This document shows, piece by piece, positions 44,264 to 56,400 of a stretch of DNA of 64,000 bases (positions are counted from its first letter, which is position 1; the number at the start of each line of letters is the position of its first letter). The stretch lies in contig QVRM01006085.1 of NCBI GenBank assembly GCA_003439945.1, positions 1 to 64,000 of the forward strand. Direction: 5' to 3'. The notes beneath the pieces are model-generated. The model was given only the letters and a program-made list of their open reading frames with translations. It had not been told where the DNA came from and searched no databases. Position numbers and translations under genes: made by a program. The DNA comes from Dermanyssus gallinae. Taxonomy: Eukaryota > Arthropoda > Arachnida > Mesostigmata > Dermanyssidae.

Positions 44264-45267
44264 CTGTTCGTCGATCGCCCATGCGTTCCATACACTGTTG
44301 ATGCTGTTAAACGCCGGAACGTGGAAAGTACGGGATCTGGTCGCGCGCGCGCCATGTGAGAAGCTGTCGAACTGTTGTCGTGTAGTATATATATATATAT
44401 ATATATATAATACCAACTGAAAGCTCGTACATGGAACTTCTCTGTTAGTATTTTATTTGGTACAGTGCTATTGTTTAATGAAGCGAAAGCTGAATACATC
44501 GCTAGTGAAACCTTTAACTCAGTTTTATGTCAGATACCGTTTTAGTAATAGTACCTGGCTCGGTAATGAGATTTACTTAGTTACTGCGCCTGGTCACTAT
44601 TAATCATTACGCCGTATACATATTGATTTAGCGTTATGACATATACTACAAATATACTCATAAACATCCAGCCCTGTAGTGAGGCTTTGGGCGATTAAGC
44701 ATCGTCGTCAGGATGGCCGAGCGGTCTAAGGCGCTGCGTTCAGGTCGCAGTCCGGTCTTCCGGGCGTGGGTTCGAATCCCACTTCTGACAGGACACCTTT
44801 TTCTTCTGAAGTTTGTATTTAATGTTCATTTTTATGTAACTCACACGTATCCTTACAGTGCTCCAACCGTATACGGGGCTTCCAAAGCACGCAGATAATT
44901 ACGCGTAACTTTGCCCTGATAGAACACTTGGCTAGATTTTTTTTTGGTAATTATTTGCCCAAGTTTGTAGACATATTTATAGTTAGTATCTCTTTGCTGA
45001 TAGTTATTGCCCGAATGATAAAACCGCATTTTGAATCATGTTTTTTTTTTAATATAGACGGGACTTTGAGTTGCTTGACTATGCTTGCCGCTAATTGTAT
45101 AGATTATACCAAGCGCTCAACAGTACTTTTACCGCAAACGATGGTTCTGTAAGTGCAGCTCTTTAAGGTTGCTTTATATTCGGAAGGTTGTAACATTCTA
45201 ACCCAAGAGCAGTTCGATTGCATACTTTATTATTAATTGGCCATCACTGCATCAGTCCATTTCTCCT
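44264..45267 (+). repeat. segmental duplication B, right copy (partner 6371-7381)
   Basis: Lies about 400 bp upstream of the MRPS35 start. Contains a (TA)n (44387-44409) and a tRNA-Leu. Whether this or the left copy is the source is not clear from the window. Confidence 0.9.
44707..44790 (+). tRNA. tRNA-Leu (anticodon CAG), second copy
   Basis: Identical over all 84 nt to 6827-6910, with the same cloverleaf, class II variable arm, and A and B boxes, while bases immediately outside already differ. Likely transcribed by Pol III from its internal promoter. Confidence 0.97.
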
Positions 45268-45362
45268 GGTATATGCAAATTCATAATCGCATTGTTTGCT
45301 GAACAACTACCAACGTTATAGCAATAAAGAGTCAGTTTCTTTATCGCTTCGTTTCTTCAGGA

Positions 45363-45365
<3 letters not shown>

Positions 45366-45407
<42 letters not shown>
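45366..45407. repeat. (TA)n microsatellite
   Basis: Pure TA tract just right of duplication B. Confidence 0.95.
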
Positions 45408-45410
<3 letters not shown>

Positions 45411-46455
45411 GGGGAATAAGTACCCGTTTTTATACGGTATTAGCATTTTTGTTCATAGAAAGGACCAAACGTTAAACATGAAGATTTATCGTTCAGATTT
45501 CGCTTATTGAAAATTTGAGTAAATTCCAGTGACAAAATTAAACAAGAGCCTATTTCTGAAATACGTCTTGGGTCGAGCAGAATACGGATATTAATTTATT
45601 TGTTTCGGTATACGTGTAGCCAAACACTCGAAATTACCACAAAGTCTTTGGGCAATGTTAAGAAAGGCCAAAATTAATTTCATTACATTTATTCTGATGT
45701 GAAGAATCAAGATAAATGTAGTGAAAGAGCTCTTTTTAAACTCTTTTTCTTGGAAATGCAGCAGTTCTAGTCATATGCGCACACTGTCGCGGCTCACTTG
45801 TTTTTCTCATTTTCAGATGAAACTAGTCAAGATTCTTAAAGTAAAGCTTATTTTGTCCGCTTCGCCGTCCCGCACGGCGGGTGCGTCTAAGCATTAGATG
45901 GAACCACCTTCTCATCAGCTATCCTAATGCATGATCTAAGAGTTAACATTCTGAGAAATTTGATCTCTTGCAATGACCTGTTGGCATGGTGGATAGCCAC
46001 CATATAGGTACCCATAAACTCAATCCATCGCAGCCTATTTCGTTGTTGAGGGCAGGGTACCTTCATAAGAAAATGGTGTGACACATTGTGAATGAATACA
46101 TTTGATAATGTGATGCGTGGGTAAATATGATATGTGTCCCCCCGAACCTGGGAAAGTTTTCGAAACTTTCCACGTAATTGAGAGTGCGTTGAGAATCGAA
46201 TCCACTATCGGATTGTGTTATCATTGTTGATGTCTGGGTGGAAAATTCGAGTTGATGCTGGGGATGATATAACAGAAAATTTCAAACTGGACATTCTGAT
46301 AGGACGTTGACATCTCTAGCAAGATCAGATAGCGTGCTGCTCCCTTTACAGTAATCTTCCTGTTCCCTCCCAATTAGTGATTTGATATATTCTTCAAATA
46401 GGGTTTTATTACCGCCGAACAGTTCACACATAAATATGACTAGATCTAATAATAA
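45408..46455. other. no gene seen
   Basis: No conserved coding frame. Unclassified. Confidence 0.45.
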
Positions 46456-46457
46456 TA

Positions 46458-46560
46458 ATGGCGTGGTATAGGGGACTAATGCGCTAGTCATGGTTACGCT
46501 TGCTAACTTAACTGTACATATAACTACCTTTCGGGGTGTAGCCGGTTCGATCTCTGGTGT
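46458..46560 (+). mobile_element. possible second tRNA-like SINE head
   Basis: TGGTATAGGGGACTAATGC resembles a degenerate A box and AGCCGGTTCGATCTC a B box, about 70 bp apart. A related segment may occur inverted at about 39795-39905 (GTTTAGTGGGTAGGGG). Weak, based on two boxes only. Confidence 0.3.
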
Positions 46561-46703
46561 TGATCGAATTTTCTTTGAGCGCTGCTCATTGAGTATATAT
46601 GGTAGCCGCTGAGCCAGCGATCATGCTGCGACAGGGACTGCTGGGGAACCTCAAGATATCTCAATATGTCTGCTTATGCTGCCGCTCTAAGCGCCCTCGA
46701 TAT

Positions 46704-47411
46704 TGTGACGAAGTTAGATACAACAACTACGCAGATACAACGACTACGCAACAGAACAGCCAACTACTGCGCCCGTCGATTAAATCGACGGCGTCAGTAA
46801 GCCGACCAGTCATCCCACCCGACCAAGGAACCGTCGCCGGCTGCAATACCAGCATTGTTGTAACAGCAACCTGGTGAGACGACACCACAGTCGACCGAGC
46901 ACATCATCGAACTCTCAAGCATCTCGTCTTACTAGGAATCGTCAACAGCCTCCACATGAGACTGCTCAGCTACATGGCGACGACAACATGGCACGTGCAT
47001 CACCGCCGACCTATCGCGCCACATCGGCAACATCATCGTCATCATCATCAGACCTACGTACCGGACCTGCGGCGACGGCACCGCCAGGGACAATGCACGT
47101 TGTGATAATGCGTAGTGTAAACCGATCAATCAGCGAAGAGGACGAGTGGAAATTTCCGATGTCGCATGTTCGAGAAGATTCGATTCTATCATTTAACATT
47201 ATTACTATATAAACGCTACGGCGTACCTTGAGTGAATAAAATAGACCGAGGTAGCATGGCCTAGGTATCATTCGTTGCCCGGTTACGCTTTGCGCCAGAC
47301 CTACGTTACGTGTCGTCATTCATCGTACCTAAGTCCCTTGTGTCGTAGTAGCCGCCCGGCTGAGCTTACCATCCCCAGTACTTAGCGTAACTATTGTACA
47401 ACATCGTTACA
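46704..47411 (+). mobile_element. Gypsy-type LTR (5' LTR of the plus-strand element)
   Basis: Starts TGTGACGAAGTTAG after ATAT and ends CATCGTTACA. U3 has an ACTATATAAACGC TATA-like box at about 47207, then GAATAAAATAG, a possible polyadenylation signal at about 47235, then R/U5. It is directly followed by TTTGGTGGAGGTGC at 47412, where TGGTGGAGG is a plausible tRNA primer-binding site. Matches the solo LTR at 12207-12694. Confidence 0.75.
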
Positions 47412-48757
47412 TTTGGTGGAGGTGCTACGATTCCCTCTACCGGACGGGGCGGTGAACCGACCGAGTGGAGGACGGGCAATGCCAGTGGCCACACGGCAGA
47501 CTAACCGTACCAAGACGCGAACATCCGCAGGCAAACAACCGACTTCGACCGAACCGTTACCGACAGCAAGAAGACAACAACCAACCATGACCAACAACAG
47601 CGAGGACAACGCGACCAGTCAGAAGACGAACGAGCCCAACCGGCCAAGCTGCACCCGACGCCAGCACGACAGAATCACTCAAGGCGACTACAATGACCGA
47701 CACCGACGATGCAACAATGACCCTGAGGACGGGGCCCCTGCACGATTACCCACAGCCGGGGCCAGCCGTCGTTTATCCAACCCATATTTGCATCGCAAAT
47801 AGCATTACGTTTCGACGGCAACTCGGCTACACGTGCCCGCGAATGGTTGCGGGAGTTCGAGAAAGTGACAGACATGAACAACTACGGCGACGAACAGAAG
47901 GTGCGAGCGGCGTCGTTGTCATTGGATAAGGCGGGCCGCCGATTGGTGGGACGCGATCCCGAGAGGCACAAGACCGAAGACATGGACCGACTTCCAACGC
48001 GACTTCCTGACCAGATTCGGCGACCATGGTACGATGTCCGTGATCGCAAAAGAGAAACTGAAACGTTTATGCCAGGACCAGGACACGCCGTTTATCGCTC
48101 ACCTAGAACAGGTACAAACGCCTATGCCGGGACGTCAACCCCGACATGACCGACGGGGTGGTGTTGCGCTGGTTCCTGAAAACAATCCTCGCGCATTTGA
48201 AAAGCATCCAGACCGCCCGAAGGTTGTGCCACGACATAGACGCTATCGAACCATTCGCTGTCCGACCAGCAACGCCACGCAGCCAATCAAGCTACAACCG
48301 ACCAGCACCGTACAGTACGACACCTTATTTTTTTTGGCGAGCGCCGCGACCCCAGCGGCACAATCTTATGCAACTGGTGCAATTACCCGGGCCACCACAT
48401 AGAGGAGTGCCTCAACCGGCAAAGAGGATTCCCACTGCGCAGGAACACACCGCCGGCTCACTGGAATCCGCCAAGTCGCTTCCGATCGGACCGCCAAGAC
48501 TGACCTGCGGACCTAGTGTGAGACTGCAGCGGAATAGAATCCGCATCACGGTCGCGGGCCTAGGCGTGGTGGTGGCGATGGTGGATTTAGGAGCAGACAT
48601 CTCCGCCATCAGCGCCAGCGCCGTGCCAGGCCGGAAGGTGACCTTCGCGGAGGGCGCGCCGCACATCCTTGCCGCGGGTGGCACGCCGATGCGAACCAAA
48701 GGATCGTGCTCTCTGATTATTAGTATTAACAACATATGGTACAACATACGACAAAAT
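47412..48757 (+). pseudogene. Gypsy-type gag and partial protease, frameshifted
   Basis: Gag region in several frames: the N-terminal polar region at 47413-47802, then pieces matching the minus-strand gag (AREWLREFEKVTDMNNY, TWTDFQRDFLTRFGDHGTM, LKRLCQDQDTPFIAHLEQVQ). The region after 48350 reads CNWCNYPGHHIEECL in pieces (a CCHC knuckle). It then runs into a retropepsin domain in frame 48146-48772: VAMVDLGADISAIS, the usual DTGA catalytic motif with Leu for Thr. The protease is cut off at 48757 by the inverted insertion. No reverse transcriptase, RNase H or integrase is seen in the window. Confidence 0.8.
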
Positions 48758-48761
48758 GTAA

Positions 48762-48898
48762 CGATGTTGTAGTTACGCCAAGTACTGGGAATGGAAAGCT
48801 CAGCCGGGCGGCTACTACGACACAAGGGACTTAGGTACGATAAATGACGACACGTAACGTAGGTCTGGCGCAAAGCGTAACCGGGCAACGAATGGTTC
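48762..48898 (-). mobile_element. LTR R/U5 fragment (3' end of the inverted element)
   Basis: Reads as the complement of 47275-47411, ending in TGTAACG on the plus strand at 48762. It follows a truncated minus-strand gag directly, so the internal region between gag and the LTR is deleted. Confidence 0.7.
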
Positions 48899-49590
48899 GA
48901 TAGCGTCTATGTCGTGGCACAACCCTCGGGCGGTCTGGATGCTCTTCAAATGCGCGAGGATACAGGCTGGTCTGTAATCCGCCCGCATTGTTCTCAGGAA
49001 CCAGCGCAACACCACCCCGTCGGTCATGTCGGGGTCGACGTCCCGGCACAGGCGTTGTACCTGTTCTAGGTGAGCGATAAACGGCGTGTCCTGGTCCTGG
49101 CATAACCGTTTCAGTTTCTCTTCTGCGACCACGGACATCGTACCATGGTCGCCGAATCTGGTCAGGAAGTCGCGTTGGAAGTCGGTCCATGTCTTCGGTC
49201 TTGTGTCTCTCGGGATCGCGTCCCACCAATCGGCGGCCGCCTTATCCAATGACAACGACGCCGCTCGCACCTTCTGTTCGTCGCTGTAGTTGTTCATGTC
49301 TGTCACTTTCTCGAACTCCCGCAACCATTCGCGGGCACGTGTAGCCGAGTTGCCGTCGAAACGTAATGCCATTTGCGGTGCAAATATGGGTTGGAGAAAC
49401 GACGGCTGCCCCGGCTGTGGGTAATCGTCCAGAGGCCCTGTCCTCAGGGTCATTGTTGCATCGTCGGTGTCGGTCATTGTAGTCGTCTTGAGTGATTCTG
49501 TCGTGCTGGCGCCGGGGGCAGCTTGGCCGGTTGGGCTCGTTCGTCTTCTGACTGGTCGCGTTGTCCTCGCTGTTGTTGGTCATGGTTGGT
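48899..49590 (-). pseudogene. Gypsy-type gag, minus-strand copy
   Basis: Frame 49477-48815 is open for 220 codons. It covers the retrotransposon gag domain: QMALRFDGNSATRAREWLREFEKVTDM, ADWWDAIPRDTRPKTWTDFQRDFLTRFG, EEKLKRLCQDQDTPFIAHLEQVQRLCRDVDPDM, RTMRADYRPACILAHLKSIQTARGLCHDID. The last 25 or so codons are LTR sequence, so the true gag ends abruptly. Upstream polar residues run in the frame 49583-49242. The copy is an internally deleted element. Confidence 0.8.
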
Positions 49591-49755
49591 TGTTGTCATC
49601 TTGCTGTCGGTAGCGGTTCGGTCGAAGTCGGTTGTTTGTCTGCGGATATTCGCGTTTTAGTGCGGTTAGTCTGCCGTGTGGCCCCTGGCATTGCCCGTCG
49701 TCCACTCGGTCGGTTCACCGCCCCGTCCGGTAGAGGGAATCGTAGCACCTCCACT

Positions 49756-50096
49756 AAATATAATGAAGTTAACCACAGCGTAGCAACAGAACTGCCAGTC
49801 ACGGAGACGCCAATGGCTGGTGACATCAGTAAACCAATCAAACACCCAAGCCGATGTGAACCACAACGACCTCGCCGCCGATAACGTCAGTAAGCCAATC
49901 AAGCACCCAATCCAACGTGCAACGTGACGACCAAGGAGTCCACTAGACTGCGTGCTGGCGACAATAGGGCACGTGCACCGCCGCCGACCAATCTTCCTTT
50001 TAACATTATAACTACAACAAATAAATATCCCGGGAGAAGGATGATCGTAACGCATTCTCCGTCCGGTAACTTTGCGAGTCAGACCTTACCCTTGTA
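49756..50096 (+). mobile_element. LTR U3 fragment, opposite in orientation to the adjoining gag
   Basis: Begins TAATGAAGTTAACC next to the PBS-like TAGTGGAGGTGC of the minus-strand gag and matches the U3 start of the LTR family, running to about 50096. A normal element would have the end of a minus-strand LTR here. A rearrangement (inversion or recombination between LTR ends) is needed. Confidence 0.65.
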
Positions 50097-50380
50097 GTTT
50101 TTTCATTTGTGTTACAACTTCATATAGCCACAGGCTAGTGCGAGGCATATGTACAAGTTACAGTAAGATTTTAGACATTATCACCATAGTATCTCGTGTT
50201 ATTGCAATCATTGCAAATGTCACTAGGCACTTTGTTCCACAAGGTAGCACTTATCTATAAGCCGGCATGAGTACCGATATAAAACTGGGGGTAATATAAG
50301 CCCCCAGTACAAACACAAGCATACTTTTTCAAGAATTGGACGCAAGATCGCATGCCAAGCAGGCCATTTATATATACAGG

Positions 50381-51430
50381 GTCATTCATATTGTTGTGCA
50401 CGCATTTCGAGGTTTGATAGAACTCGGCAAGAAAATAAGTTTTCCCTATGGAGGGAAGACGTGGAAACGTCTTGTTTAGGAGAGAGAGTGAAGTTTATAA
50501 AAGTCAACGCATGAAGGAACCGATTACACCGGCGTGTTCGGAGGAAAATTCTCCACAACAGAAGACACTTGCGTAGCAAAAAGCCAATACCCAGATTAAG
50601 GAAAGTCATGAAAAGTCGATATTTTAAGTTAACGCCGTTTCATGAAAAATCGTAAAATTTTTCCATTGCGACCAAAAATGTACGTCCGAAAGACCACTCT
50701 CACGCAATAGCAAATTGAATGCCCATCATTTTCGTATCAAGGTGATGGTGCTGCGTTACGTAGTTGTCAAGTCACTAAGCTTTTTCGATAGCCATATCGA
50801 AAGCGAAGGCATGCATATTTCCATAGAAAGTTAGGTACATATTTTGAGGTCTGGTAGAACTCAACAAGAGAATAAATTTCCCTAGTGGAAGGAGGGGGCG
50901 GAAACGTCTTGGCAAAATTTTCCGGTTCTGAACGTGAAAACTTGCACGTAAAACATAACAACTATGACTGTCGAAAAAGCTTAGTGACTTGACAACTACG
51001 TAACGCAGCACCATCGCCTTGATACGAAAATGATGGGCATTAAATTTGCTATTGCGTGAGAGTGATCTTTCGGACGTACATTTTTGGTCGCAATAGAAAA
51101 ATTTTACGATTTTTCATGAAAAGGCGTTAACGTAAAATATCGACTTTTCATGACTTACCTTAATCTGGGTATTAGCTTTTTGCTACGCAAGCTAGTGAAG
51201 TGTCTTCCTCCGAACACGCCGGTGTAATCGGTTCCTTCATGCGTTGACTGGTTCTCCCGCAAACAGAGATTTCGCACATCTATGTAGGAAAAAAAAGGCA
51301 GAAAAACTACTTTTATAAACTTCACTCTCTCTCCTAAACAAGACGTTTCCACGTCTTCCCTCCATAGGGAAAACTTATTTTCTTGCCGAGTTCTATCAAA
51401 CCTCGAAATGCGTGCACAACATTATGAATG

Positions 51431-51436
<6 letters not shown>
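50381..51436. mobile_element. fold-back (long inverted repeat) element
   Basis: Arms 50381-50792 and 50964-51436 are inverted copies of each other over about 400 bp: GGGTCATTCATATTGTTGTG at the left end and its complement at the right end (ATGAATGACCCT), with interior matches at the AGCTTTTTCGATAG-type sequence next to the loop. The right arm has an extra ~65 bp near 51250-51315. The loop (about 170 bp) contains a diverged extra copy of the arm sequence (50838-50915). It is flanked by TA; the right flank is (TA)n. No protein is encoded, so it is a non-autonomous DNA element. Confidence 0.85.

Positions 51437-51478
<42 letters not shown>
51435..51478. repeat. (TA)n microsatellite
   Basis: Directly at the right end of the fold-back element. 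Confidence 0.95.
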
Positions 51479-51482
<4 letters not shown>

Positions 51483-52022
51483 AGGTTTGCGCTTGGGCTT
51501 GAAACCAAACATATTCGATCTGACCGTACACGAGTAAAGACGACATAACCTCTTTCCCAACCCAAAGCCAATGTAACAGCGCAGCAAGCATAACCACCGC
51601 GGATTTGTCGCAGAAAATCACGAAGCTTAGACAGTTACAGCTGCCATTTATAGGGATGCGGTCTGCGGTCAAAGAGGTCTGTCCTATGCTGCACGCCAGA
51701 TCATTCCGGCATCATCGTCCACCACCATATTTCTTGGTGATAGAACTTGTAAAAAACACTATGCAACCTATTGTGAGGCGTGATCGGCTATTGTCATTAG
51801 GAAAGCCAGACAATGTGTCAATAGAAATATTTGCGTTTGACAGAAAGACTAGATTGCTTGTCCGGTTGAATTTGGACAACCCAACTTAGCGCGTTCTGGC
51901 CTACCTACTACTTTCAATGTATTGTGGAAAACTCGACTTGAATCGTTATTCTGCCGAAAAGTACCAACTATATAAGATAGATTACTCGAAGATAAGAAAA
52001 AGGTAAACATTTTATTACATAT
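51479..52022. other. no gene seen; RABGGTA downstream region
   Basis: Contains an open frame (51605-51889, plus) reading LREKFPFIG-like pieces without recognisable similarity; 51720-51890 may be degraded transposon sequence. No support for a gene. Confidence 0.4.
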
Positions 52023-53399
52023 CTAACATATCTGAAGCTGCACATCTGCTGGTATAGACTGCCGGATGGCTTCCACGAGCTCAGGATTCAAATTCGACGA
52101 AATCGTCACATTCTTGAGTGCTTTACAGTGGCGGAGACCATCTACGTTCCGAATATCTGCAAGGCAATAATCACAACGTGAGACAGGCTGGAAGCATGCT
52201 TCACATAGACATAGAACGTACTTGTTGAATTATTCCTAAGTCATCGGACACTATTATTGCTCTTCTCAAGTCATCGGACATTGCACATATCTTCACAATG
52301 CTAGTGTGAGAAAAACACGTAGGAAAGCAAATCGTAGTGAGAGACGCTACGTATGTACGTACCACAGAGTTTAATAGAGAGGTCTTTGAGACTTTGAGGT
52401 AGCACTTCAAGAAAGTCCAGCGACTGAATCGGGTTTCCGTCCAGTGTGAGCGAACTCAACCGGGCACAGTGTCTAAGCTGATACAGGAAGCGGTCCTGCA
52501 GCAGGTTGTCGGCAAGGTTCACCACATTGGCGGCCGACATGAGATCACAGTGGCGCAAGCATGTCAACTTCTGGCCGACGAGATTTACCACGTCCGCGTA
52601 CGGCGTTAGGTGGTGTTCGATAACGATCTTTGATCGAAGGTCGTGGTAGTAGTTCTTGCGGGCCGGATCAACCCGAACCAGGCTGTCGAGAATCGCAATC
52701 GTTTCGTCGTGATACTGCGTGTCCTGCAGGGCGCACATCAGAAGTGCAGTGGTGAGCATGGGCCACTTGGTGTCCGGTTCCATTTGAACCAGCTGCTTAG
52801 CGTTGGCTAACTGCTCGAGAAGGACGGTGCTCTTAGCCGCGGTTAGCAGGCTGACCCTGCGTGAGCTGCTTAGCCGCCACTCAGGCTCGTCGCTAGTCAA
52901 TGGGGTGTCGCCCACAGAGACGGTAGTGGACGCACTCAGCAACGCTGTGTGGTGGCATGTCTGAAAATTCACACAGACAGCATGCGAGAAATATTGTAAG
53001 TCGGTAGGTGGGGCCGACTCAGATATTCCCTTCTCATTCATATGGCCGGTATAAAGACCGCTGCACATAAAATTCGTTGTGTGAGCGAAACCGGATATCA
53101 CATCGATACAAAGGGCGTCCTTTGTATCGATGTGATATTAGATTTTCTTCGAGAATATGAACGTGTTTCGTACGTAACGTACAATTGTTTTCGTAGAACT
53201 AGAACGATGCGAAATCGATTTTGGTGCATTATCATGAAGTGCAGGCCGCTTGGCAAACACTCTCATATTCGAAATCGGCTCCCGGCATCCCCATTACGTC
53301 AGAAACAAGCACGTAAATTGACCGCAATTGTTTTTTCTTTGTATAAAAAGTAGCGTAAGCTGTTTTTTCCCGCGTTCTCGATCTCCAATCAGGTGCTGT

Positions 53400-53475
<76 letters not shown>

Positions 53476-56400
53476 AAAGATTTAGCTAGAGATTGCCGGT
53501 CTAACTTTGAGAAGCAACCTAATAGACGAGAGCTAAGGCAGCGGCACATTTGATACTTGGTTCACCTTAACCCATAGAAAGAACGTTAAAGACTTCTCTT
53601 ATGTTTTACTAATGGCGGCAAAGTCCTATTCTGCAGCGTTTTCTTTGTTGCAAATTATTGCGATCAGTGATTCTAGCTCATCGCTCACCCAGGCAAAAGC
53701 AGATTCCGTTCTGCCGACCGCTTTCCACTCGACCTCCAACAAACTGCCATTTGCGGTCACCTCCAGCTCGCATTGGGAAACCTCTTTGCCGAAATTAACC
53801 AGTAACACGCCGTCCGAAACGTACCAACGTTTAAATGTGGCATCTTCCGTAGGCTCCACTGTCAAACAAAAGCCATATACTAGAGGTTAAGGAGAATTCG
53901 CCATTGAAGGTTTTACCGGGGGCATGATTTTATTCAGCAGCACTCTTGATTGGAGCCTAGCCACCTAGGAACTTTTACTAAAAGTGAATTTCTCTATAGA
54001 TTGTTCACTCTAACCTCATTCGGCCAGATGATATGATGGGCGCTCGCCACCTCTCCTTTTGGCTCATTGTACTGTTCTATAGAGCTCTGGTCCAATAGAG
54101 AGTGAAGCTTAAGGGCGAAGGTGTGTTTAGTGGGTAGGTAACATACCCCTCTCGTAACGGCAGTGCGCAACACCATTTACTCTTCTCCAAAAAAACTTAC
54201 TTATCAACAGGAAATGTCGTTTTAGTTTAAAACAAGTTAAAACACAAGCAGGACACAAAAGGCATAGATAGCTTAATAAAAAAAAATCTTAAAGAGTCGT
54301 ATTGGCATACTAAGAAAGCTCCTAGAGAACCCAATTAGCCACAATCGGTCTTTGCGAGTGGGTGGGATTCATTCCAACCGTGACGAAAGTCCAGACACTA
54401 GAGGATTGTAGCAAGTGCTACTTAGACGTTAATTAGATAACTCGTCCATAATTCTAGACAAAAAATAAGCGGTTTCGAGTGTAGCATACCGCGCCCCAGC
54501 AGCCAACGATGGTACATCCACGCAGACTGATCTTGAGGATCTGTAAAGGCAGCGTTGAGCACAAGGTCGAGTTCCTCAAGAAGAACGTCTTCCTGGATGG
54601 TGCTACCTTGGTCGCCCGGGAAGATCTTCGGAAGCAGGTTTGACCGATAGTGCCATGACGAGTAGTTGGAGAAATTGGAATCGATCTTCTCTCTCGTAAA
54701 TTTAAGCTCATCTTCTAACGGCACCGGGTATCTCTCTAGGACGAAGCGACGATAATCCCAGCAATGAACTGCAATTTAAGTTTGTATATATATATATATA
54801 CGTTACAACTCCGCGGCTCTCAAACCCACGTATAAGCCATAGTAAGTTTAACATTGACATGTCCCTATATCGCATTTAAGATATCTCGCGGTAAGCGGTT
54901 TATAATGAAATCGACGCAAGTTCGACATTTTACGCTTTTATCCTGCTTCTTATATACGAAAATTAATTTGAACTTGTGAACCTTCCTGCTTCTAATAGTT
55001 CGTGCAAAGTGAGTAAGTTTTCTTGCCCCCAAGGTTTACGGCGGTTGCGTCGCAGGGTTAATAAGATGTACCGCAGACACCGTAAGCTTAATTCGGTTGA
55101 CTTCGAAACCACCTATTTGAACAGTCGCCGCCACTACCTCAATGCAATCCGCGCTGCGAAGGCAGAATTATATTGCAATCGTCTTGAATTCTTACTTGGC
55201 GACTCCTCTTAACTCTGGAGATTCATCAACAAACTCTGTCTGTGGTAGACGATATGGTTCAGTGGACTTACCATCTTTATTAATAGTTGGCGAAGATAAA
55301 ACCTTGGAAAACCCGGTAGAGATGACAAAGAAGCTAAACCGTCACTGCACCACGTTGGGTAATACTACGGTCACTTCCTTTGAGATGATCAGAGATATGA
55401 GGACTTTACTTAATGAGGTATGGAAAAATATGATGTATTTGACTCTCTGCTGCCTCTCTGTTCGAAGTTCGTGATACCCTTTTCCGTCTTAAGGCAAACT
55501 AGACCCGAAGTATCATGGGTGTGCCTGCAAAATTGTTGAAGATAGCGGCTCGATTGATTGCAGGACTTCTGACTACCTTATAAATCGATATATAGAGTCG
55601 TTAAATTTCGCCTTTCGCCTATCCAGTTCGGATTTCGCAAAAGTGAGTCGGCAAAGGTACTTATGGCAGCGGGTCTCCGATTCGGTCGATGTACATACGT
55701 TTTGTCCCACGGTATTTCTTGGCTTGTCAGCTGCTCTCAGTTGTCTTAATCATTTCTTTCTTTTCCTGACACTCACATAGCTGGATTGCTTCGTTTGCTC
55801 TGATGTTGCCTGGTCTAGGTCGAATCTCTCAGGGAGGAAATAGGTGGCACGAGCTAGTCGAACAGATGTTATATCAATATCCGTACCCAAGTCAACTCTC
55901 TGTTCTCGGGCCTTTTATGTTTCTTATTCTTCTGAATTGTATTCTACGAAAAGTCCAGGTGCTAATCCATGGCTCTACTATAGCTTTTGCAGATGACACG
56001 ACGCCACTCTTCAAAAAAAATCATCGAAATTTTAATACGGATTTGCATCCATCCAGTCGCTCCTAAATGGTGACAACATAATTCGAATTTGTAACATTTT
56101 CGAACTAGTTGTCACCTCTTAATAAAACCAATTTCATGCTTTTTCGTTCGTCACCAAGGCTACTGGCCTTATCTGACAACCTCTTACTCAACACACGGAA
56201 CATTGAGCTCTCGCAGACCGTTAAATGCCGGGAGCTCGTTTTTCAGGGAAACATGAGGTGACATATGGATAATATTATATATAACCATTGAACCTACGGA
56301 GATCGCATTTCCGCTCGCTCATTTCCCCAGTCGAACCTAGCTGAAGGTAGGCTACAACAACTTGCGTGTTGTTCAGTACCTTCAATATTCCTGATGTTAA

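Noticed and set aside
46599..46877. 92-codon plus-strand frame
   Set aside because: Most of it is LTR U3 sequence of the Gypsy-type element.
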